From positions 82,981,895 through 83,045,894 of the forward strand of contig CM077676.1 in NCBI GenBank assembly GCA_039707655.1: a stretch of DNA of 64,000 nt, written 5' to 3'. A program made the position numbers and the translations under genes. Below are positions 59,101 to 64,000 of this stretch, piece after piece (within the stretch, counting starts at the first letter, position 1; every line of letters begins with the position of its first letter). This DNA comes from Elymus sibiricus (Eukaryota; Streptophyta; Magnoliopsida; Poales; Poaceae). The notes beneath the pieces are model-generated. The model was not told the DNA's origin and searched no databases. It was given only the letters and a program-made list of their open reading frames with translations.

Positions 59101-59425
59101 GAATATCACAGACCTATCATCTTCTTCTAGACCGTGACCTGCCATAGCCTATTCCTTGCCCTCATCAGTCAAATAGCCAGCCGTAGACACATGCATGTGG
59201 ATAAGTTCTTTAATAATTAATGACTAAATCTTACCCAGTCTGATCGTTAACAGCATGAACCGACATCAACACAGTCCTCATAGACATGTGTTTACGAAAC
59301 ATCAACAACAAACAACCATCATCGGCTACATCAATAAATTTCTCTAGTGTCATAGTGCCTCAGCAGGTAATGCTCGTTGGATGACAGTGATACTTCTCAA
59401 ATTGCTCAATTGGATCCCTCCGAGT

Positions 59426-59509
59426 TACTCCCTCTGTAAAGAAATGTAAGAGCATTTAGATCACTACTTAGTGATCTAAACGCTCTTATATTTCTTTACG
59501 GAGGGAGTA
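59426..59509. mobile_element. 80-bp Stowaway MITE
   Basis: An almost perfect palindrome starts CTCCCTCTGTAAAGAAAT, flanked by TA on both sides, with centre gatcactacttagtgatc. Confidence 0.9.
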
Positions 59510-59963
59510 CTGCGATAGCGTCTATAGGCAATTGACAGTGAAACCCGCCACTAATTGCCAAGCTACCACCGGGCAAGCGATGGGTGCGACACCCATGCAA
59601 AATCTTCAACAACACCATCAAGTTGTTTGGAGGTATAATGCTACGCAAAGTAGCAGAGCATGACCGCAATATTTGAATAAAAAAAGGGGAATCACCAAAA
59701 AGGTACAAGATAATGGTGGATTTCTTACCCCATGGGCAAAACGACGCTTTCACTAGGCTCCAGAGGCCGTTGTCGTCGTCGTCAAGATCCGTCTGAGTGG
59801 AGGTCATGACAACAACGAGGCAGAGGCGACGGTGGCCGCGGAGTAGTGGGAGAACGCGTCTGGAAGTGACGGGAAGAAAAGGGCCCCAACCCGCCAAAAT
59901 TTAGGAACGGGCCACTATCGACGGCTGCAAGTGGCCCACAACGGAGGAAGACTCGCATTAGAG

Positions 59964-60150
59964 TGGCAAAATGGAGATTATGGCCTCAACTGTGTTCCAC
60001 CACATCGGCCGGAACGGTCGAAGAGTCTCCTTGTCAATATTGGTGGGACCACGTCAAACTGGCAAAATGGAAATTATGGCCTCAACGGTGTGCCGCCACA
60101 TCGGCCGGAAGGGTCAATTGAGTCTTCTCGTCGCTACGGTTGACATGGTG
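59964..60150. repeat. 97-bp tandem duplication
   Basis: ggcaaaatggagattatggc at 59964 and ggcaaaatggaaattatggc at 60061 begin two copies that also share cacatcggccggaa.ggtc. Both copies lie just outside 59510-59960, which shows no recognised gene. Confidence 0.75.
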
Positions 60151-60555
60151 AAGCAGTGGGTCCCAGATGGAAGGAGACGGCGCAAAGTTGACGGCAAACT
60201 GACAGCAGCTGGCGAAGATGGTGCGTGGGGAATTCCTTGGCAATGGCTAGTGGCGCGGATTGAAATACGGAAGTTTGAGTGACAAGACTCGAATATGCAA
60301 CTTTGGCAATGACACGGACCGATTTTCCCATAAATATAATATTAGAAAAATTCCTGATGGGGATATTGATTGGAATTGTATAAGTTAATATTTCTTTCCT
60401 ATAAACTATATCAAAGTGTAATCAGAGAAAACTAGTATACACTCTATTTTAAAATGAGGGGGGTATGCCATATCTATAAGACATCATGACCATGGCTATG
60501 AATAATTTCTCTGTATTACCCATGACATTTAATAGGATTTATTTGGCATTTATTT

Positions 60556-60657
60556 GGATAAGGATAACCTTTTTTTTACTGGTCGGATAAGGATAACCTT
60601 GATGCAAAAGAAACTGAAAATATCGTTTAATGACATTAATTGGATAAGGATAACCTT
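60556..60657 (+). promoter_or_regulatory. Three copies of GGATAAGGATAACCTT upstream of the small peptide gene
   Basis: Copies lie at 60556-60570, 60585-60600 and 60642-60657, the last 15 bases before the TATA box. Each contains two GGATAA cores (reverse TTATCC), which resemble I-box/MYBST-type sites. Function is inferred from position only. Confidence 0.5.
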
Positions 60658-60671
60658 AATGCAACCACATC

Positions 60672-60680
60672 TATATAAGG
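60672..60680 (+). promoter_or_regulatory. TATA box of the small secreted peptide gene
   Basis: tatataagg lies 103 bases before the ATG at 60775. Confidence 0.65.
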
Positions 60681-60774
60681 CGACTGAACGGTACCCGTCA
60701 TGACCACAAAAAACATATCGATTGACAGACTATTGTATAACTACATATTCTCTACTGTTTTGTGTTCTTAGGCA

Positions 60775-60975
60775 ATGGCGAAAAATAGCATCTTCCAAGT
60801 GATCATTGTTTTTCTTATGGTGCAAGTCTGCTTGCTCATGATGATGGCAGCACCGGCAGCTCATGCAGCTGCTAGACCAGTGGGGTACAATCCAGTGTGC
60901 TGCCCTAGGAACATATTTTGCTGCGGTTTAGGTGGCGCATTGGGCAATGCACCCGCGCCATCCATTGAGCCTTGA
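60775..60975 (+). CDS. Small secreted cysteine-rich peptide precursor (66 aa)
   Basis: The single-exon frame starts MAKNSIFQVIIVFLMVQVCL and has a strong signal peptide to about residue 31 (AAPAAHA followed by AARPVGY). The mature part is about 35 residues with two Cys pairs (VCCPRNIFCCG) and a Gly/Pro/Ala tail. TATA box, repeated promoter element and an aataaaat signal at about 61110 make a coherent gene. I do not recognise the family. A secreted signalling or antimicrobial role is possible but unproven. Codon and length context argue against a random frame because the hydrophobic leader and cleavage site are so regular. Confidence 0.7.
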   Translation: MAKNSIFQVIIVFLMVQVCLLMMMAAPAAHAAARPVGYNPVCCPRNIFCCGLGGALGNAPAPSIEP

Positions 60976-61119
60976 TGTGTGGTTTTATTCTCCTCCAGGT
61001 AGTAAGATCGTCATATAAATGATATATGTAGTTTTATTGTTTCATGTGTTACCTATTCCCAAATATTTGTGATGCTACTTTCAAGAAGATATTGTACTAG
61101 CTACTGACATAATAAAATG

Positions 61120-62840
61120 GGAGGAGATTATTACATTTCTTTTTTGAAATATACTAGAAGTGGTGAGGTGCATGCCTTTGGGAATTTATGTTTTACCATT
61201 CCGTTGGTCCTACATTTGTCGAGGATGTCTGGATCGTGGCAACATGCTTTATTTTTCATAGAGGACATAATTTTTTATAGCACTATTGGGTGATGGAGTA
61301 AATCACCAATTATTGGAAACCAACTACTGTTGGCGATGCTTGTTTGTGAACCAAGGGATCCACACTATCTTCCTTTTTTGCAAGGAGGCCAACGCCATGC
61401 ATTAAAATTGTCCAACCCTTACAATACCATCCTTACAAAAGAAGAAAAATAAAAAAAAACATATCCTGGGTTATATCAAGGGCGTCTTCCTCCCACACTT
61501 GTACGACATGAGTAAAGTTCGATGTCGCCTTTGGATTTCCAGAACAACCCTAGAGCCAGGGTAAATCATTCTCTACATTTTTCAAGTGAGTGCTCAATTC
61601 CTCAGTTATCGTATATGAATACAACTCTTTGTTCTTTGATTGAGCACGAAGGGATAGTTTGCTGTGGATCCTATATGTGTAATCTATCTATCAATCTACT
61701 ATACTATACTAATTAGAGACTCCTTCGAAATCTACTATATCTAAATAGGAGCACCCCACTATCTGATTTTCCTGCCTTCTCATGCGTCCACGTCATCCTA
61801 AATGTTTTCAACCATTTGATTGAACATGTGTGGCTCAGATCTGTAGTCAAGAGTTGATCCCTGCGTGTCTGCTCCACGTCCCTCCCGTTTGCTCCTCCTT
61901 CCTCAACCCGCGGAAGAGGAAGCAAGCTTTTCTCCAATTGAAACGTCTGCGATTAAATCCCCCTCATAAGCTGGCCGCCCCGTCTCCCATCCCCTCATCT
62001 CCCTCTCCCCAAATGGCACAAACCTCACACGACCACGAACGCAACAGAATCCAGCCCCTCTAGGTTTTGCGGCCGCCATCAGGGATAGCACCAGGCCAAC
62101 GGCGGCAGTGGCGGCTCGCGGGGCAAGGGCATGATCGCAAGAAGGTCGATCTTGAGGAAGGGTGGAATTTCATGCAGAAAGAGGCACACACTTTGCCTCC
62201 TCCAGATTTGCGAAATGATGGGCAAGAATACATCGCATCGAGGATTTGAGGTCTTGATGAACAGGGCGCTCGCAATAACTTGAGGTTCATGAATGTATTG
62301 TTAGTGTTCTAACTCCACTGGAAAGCTACTTCCATTTATCTCCTCGTGCTCTCCTGTCATGCCCGACTGCCTCCCTTATCATCCTTACACTCCGATAGTT
62401 CTTTGCTTGCTAGGTGCTTGATGGAATTCCTAGGCATTTGTTCCTGAGGGAAGTCCGGCAAATAATTTACATGAAATGATTAACTGATTAGATTCTCCCA
62501 GTTTCCCTTCCCGGGGTTAATATAAGTTCCTAGGCAAGGATTCCTGACTATGACTGTGCTGCCATGAAAGAAAATTTATTCATTAGTAATTGAATAATAT
62601 TTGCAGTTCAAATTTTAAGGGGGCTCTGGTTGAAAAGTATATATTATTTGCTTTTCCCTTGATTGTAAGCTTATTGCATACTCTTTTGTTACCTACAGGT
62701 TAAAGATAGTGGCATGCAGTTCAGGGAGTTTGCAAATGACATTGCTGGAATGATTGAGAAGATTTTTTTTCAAAAGTATGACTAAATTTATTGCAAATTT
62801 GAAAACTATATGGCGCAATGCAAAAAAACCAAAAGTATGA
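61120..62840. other. No confident gene; possible Helitron 5' end and fragments
   Basis: At 61733 the phrase aTCTACTATATCTAAATAGG resembles a Helitron 5' start, without a paired 3' end. Around 62140-62220 a short frame contains KKVDLEEGWNFMQKEA, faintly like a cullin N-terminus. Around 62698-62760 another reads KDSGMQFREFANDIAGMIEK. None can be joined into a gene. Confidence 0.35.
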
Positions 62841-62844
62841 CCCC

Positions 62845-62990
62845 GTCGGCCTGCGGTTGGCCGAAAGGGAGCCTGTCGGCCAGCAGTGGGCCGAGCGTAG
62901 CCTGTCGGCCACCCGTAGGCCGACTGGTGGGCTGTCGGCCACCAGCAGGCCGAAAGGTGGCTGTCGGCCTACCAGAGGCTGATAGGCCCG
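62845..62990. repeat. 30-bp minisatellite of palindromic units (CGGCC...GGCCG)
   Basis: gtcggcc occurs at 62845, 62875, 62904, 62934 and 62963, so the unit is 29-30 bp. Each of the first four units has CGGCC, about 8 bases, then GGCCG, so each can form its own hairpin. The last unit is degraded (gaggctga). Confidence 0.85.
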
Positions 62991-63080
62991 TAGATAGCCT
63001 GCCCAAAAGTTTTCTTGAATTTTTTTCAGAAATAGTACATTTTTTTGGTACTATCTCGCCCTACTATCCCCCCATTTTCT

Positions 63081-63186
63081 TTTCCCGCCCTACTATCCCG
63101 CCATTTTCTTTCCCGCCATACTCTCCCGCCACTTTTTCTCCCGCCATTCTCTCCCGCCATTTTCTTTCCCGCCTATCTTTCCCGCC
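63081..63186 (+). promoter_or_regulatory. Array of E2F-like sites TTTCCCGCC
   Basis: Exact TTTCCCGCC occurs at 63081-63089, 63109-63117, 63165-63173 and 63178-63186. Six further CCCGCC cores with TCT or TAT in front lie between 63094 and 63293. TTTSSCGS is the E2F consensus. The array is followed by a TATA-like ctatataacc at about 63217 and the ATG at 63307. Confidence 0.6.
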
Positions 63187-63306
63187 TTTCTCTCCCGCCA
63201 TCTTCTCTTGTGAACCTATATAACCACATCCGTAGTAAGGTGGGTGAGCAGGCCCTTCTGTCCCCCTTTCTCTCACGCCTTTCGCTCCCGCCATCCTTTC
63301 GTGGAG

Positions 63307-63861
63307 ATGTCTCATCCTCATTATCCTTTTGATCGTAGTTTTCACTCTGGTATGTCCGATCGTCTTCTCAAACTAGCCGCCAATTTCAAGATGGATGATA
63401 GAGTAGTTCCATGGGAGGAACTCATCAGTAGTGACACCATAATGAATGAGTTGGCTCACTCATTAGCTAGGAGTGGGTGGCCTCCCAGGACATTTGAGGA
63501 GATACGGAAAGAACTTCTCAGGTTGCATGGTAGATGGCAGAAGGTCAAACTGCATAAGAGTGAATCTTACATCAGGCTTGCGAGGAATAATTCAGATTTA
63601 TGGTCAGCAGACAGTGAGGACGAAGACGACCACTTCATGCCGAGCACCAAGGTCAAGACTACCGCATCATCGAAGGGCAAGAGCTCTACATCGACGAAGG
63701 GCAAGAGATCTGCATCGACGGAGGACGAAGAGGACGTCTTCATGCTGAGCACCAAGGTCAAGACTACCGCATCGTCGAAGGCCAAGAGTTCGACTGGCGG
63801 AGGTTCAACGACAGCGAGAGGAGGCGCCATCTCTCCCCAACAAGTAAGACACATCCTGTAA
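63307..63861 (+). CDS. Hypothetical protein with basic Ser/Thr/Lys-rich repeats
   Basis: The frame starts MSHPHYPFDRSFHSGMSDRL at 63307. An upstream in-frame ATG at 63244 would add 21 residues, but the TATA position favours 63307. An N-terminal helical region (LAANFKMDDRVVPWEELISS, SGWPPRTFEEIRKELLRLHG) is followed by an acidic patch (DSEDEDD). Two copies of a unit with STKVKTTASSK follow, separated by a Ser/Thr/Lys-Gly stretch and a second acidic patch (DEEDVFM). The frame can end at the TAA at 63859-63861 or splice at a GTAAGA after CAACAA at 63844. I do not recognise the family. It may belong to a mobile element, given its neighbours. Confidence 0.5.
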   Translation: MSHPHYPFDRSFHSGMSDRLLKLAANFKMDDRVVPWEELISSDTIMNELAHSLARSGWPPRTFEEIRKELLRLHGRWQKVKLHKSESYIRLARNNSDLWSADSEDEDDHFMPSTKVKTTASSKGKSSTSTKGKRSASTEDEEDVFMLSTKVKTTASSKAKSSTGGGSTTARGGAISPQQVRHIL

Positions 63862-63980
63862 TGTAGGCGCCATCTCTCCCCAGGGAAAGTGAAACGTATG
63901 TGTCTCTGGTCTCCATCTATCTACTAAGCAGGTAAGGAGTGACCTGTCGTAAGAGAAGCGTGTAACTTGCTTCTTGTGTA
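63821..63980 (-). pseudogene. Plant mobile domain (PMD, aminotransferase-like) fragment
   Basis: On the - strand the frame reads TRFSYDRSLLTCLVDRWRPE, then THTFHFPWGEMAPTLQDVSY and LLG, the conserved start of the plant mobile domain carried by several plant transposons and by MAIL1-type proteins. It breaks after LLG. The repeat ggcgccatctctcccca at 63824-63840 and 63867-63883 (+ strand) lies at the break and overlaps the end of the + strand gene. The fragment may continue past the right window edge. Confidence 0.6.
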
Positions 63981-64000
63981 ACTGCATTGGTTCACCTGCC

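Noticed and set aside
62140..62247. Cullin-like N-terminal fragment (VDLEEGWNFMQK)
   Set aside because: Similarity covers only about a dozen residues and then ends. It is not enough to name a family.
1..64000. CRISPR arrays, bacterial operons, rRNA genes or a standard tRNA gene
   Set aside because: Nothing of that kind is present. The tRNA-like segments at 12344-14092 lack a clean cloverleaf and are treated as transposon parts.

Overview
This window is eukaryotic nuclear DNA, almost certainly from a grass. The transposon types (CACTA with CTCGG subterminal repeats, Stowaway MITEs beginning CTCCCTCC, copia LTRs, 5'-truncated LINEs, small Helitrons) and the gene families (cereal WAKs, FAR1-like genes with zinc knuckles, ENOD93) point to Triticeae (wheat, Aegilops or barley). 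That assignment is inference, as no species marker was searched. Genes have short exons with GT-AG introns, so coordinates for spliced genes are whole spans and the exons are given in the evidence.

Layout. 1-9755: most of a CACTA transposon. A frame-broken TNP2-type transposase runs leftward out of the window, a CTCGG-rich repeat core follows, then an eight-exon Transposase_24-type gene on the + strand and a right terminus ending at 9755. 10061-15373: a decayed FAR1/MULE-type gene on the - strand, with an inserted element in its second intron. 15700-21100: AT-rich repeats, a Helitron-like 3' end, a truncated LINE, and a retroposed insertion with a perfect 19-bp target duplication.

21350-49857: a tandem cluster of three wall-associated receptor kinase genes, all on the - strand. 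Each has a tiny first exon (22 nt in the two intact genes) completing a signal peptide, a 3-5 kb first intron full of transposons, an extracellular exon, an EGF exon and a kinase exon. The first two can be assembled into full-length frames (759 and 760 aa). The third is a pseudogene (+1 nt in exon 1, 29-bp deletion in exon 2). Between the first and second lie the 3' end of an LRR receptor-like protein gene, the 3' flank of a lost WAK copy, an isolated trehalose-phosphatase exon and a hAT remnant. A very young copia-type element with identical LTRs and only gag-protease coding sits in the first intron of the second WAK.

50655-57660: three tandem ENOD93 (early nodulin 93) genes on the + strand, each with three exons and all intact. 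Their duplicated flanks give an empty site that defines a 264-bp Helitron to the base. 58000-64000: MITEs, a MuDR-type fragment, a small secreted cysteine-rich peptide gene with a repeated promoter element, a palindromic 30-bp minisatellite, a promoter with an array of E2F-like TTTCCCGCC sites before a small acidic/basic protein gene, and an antisense plant-mobile-domain fragment at the right edge.

Functionally this looks like a receptor (WAK plus RLP) cluster and a metabolic tandem array set in TE-rich DNA. Paralogue-to-paralogue comparison inside the window resolves several insertion and decay events.
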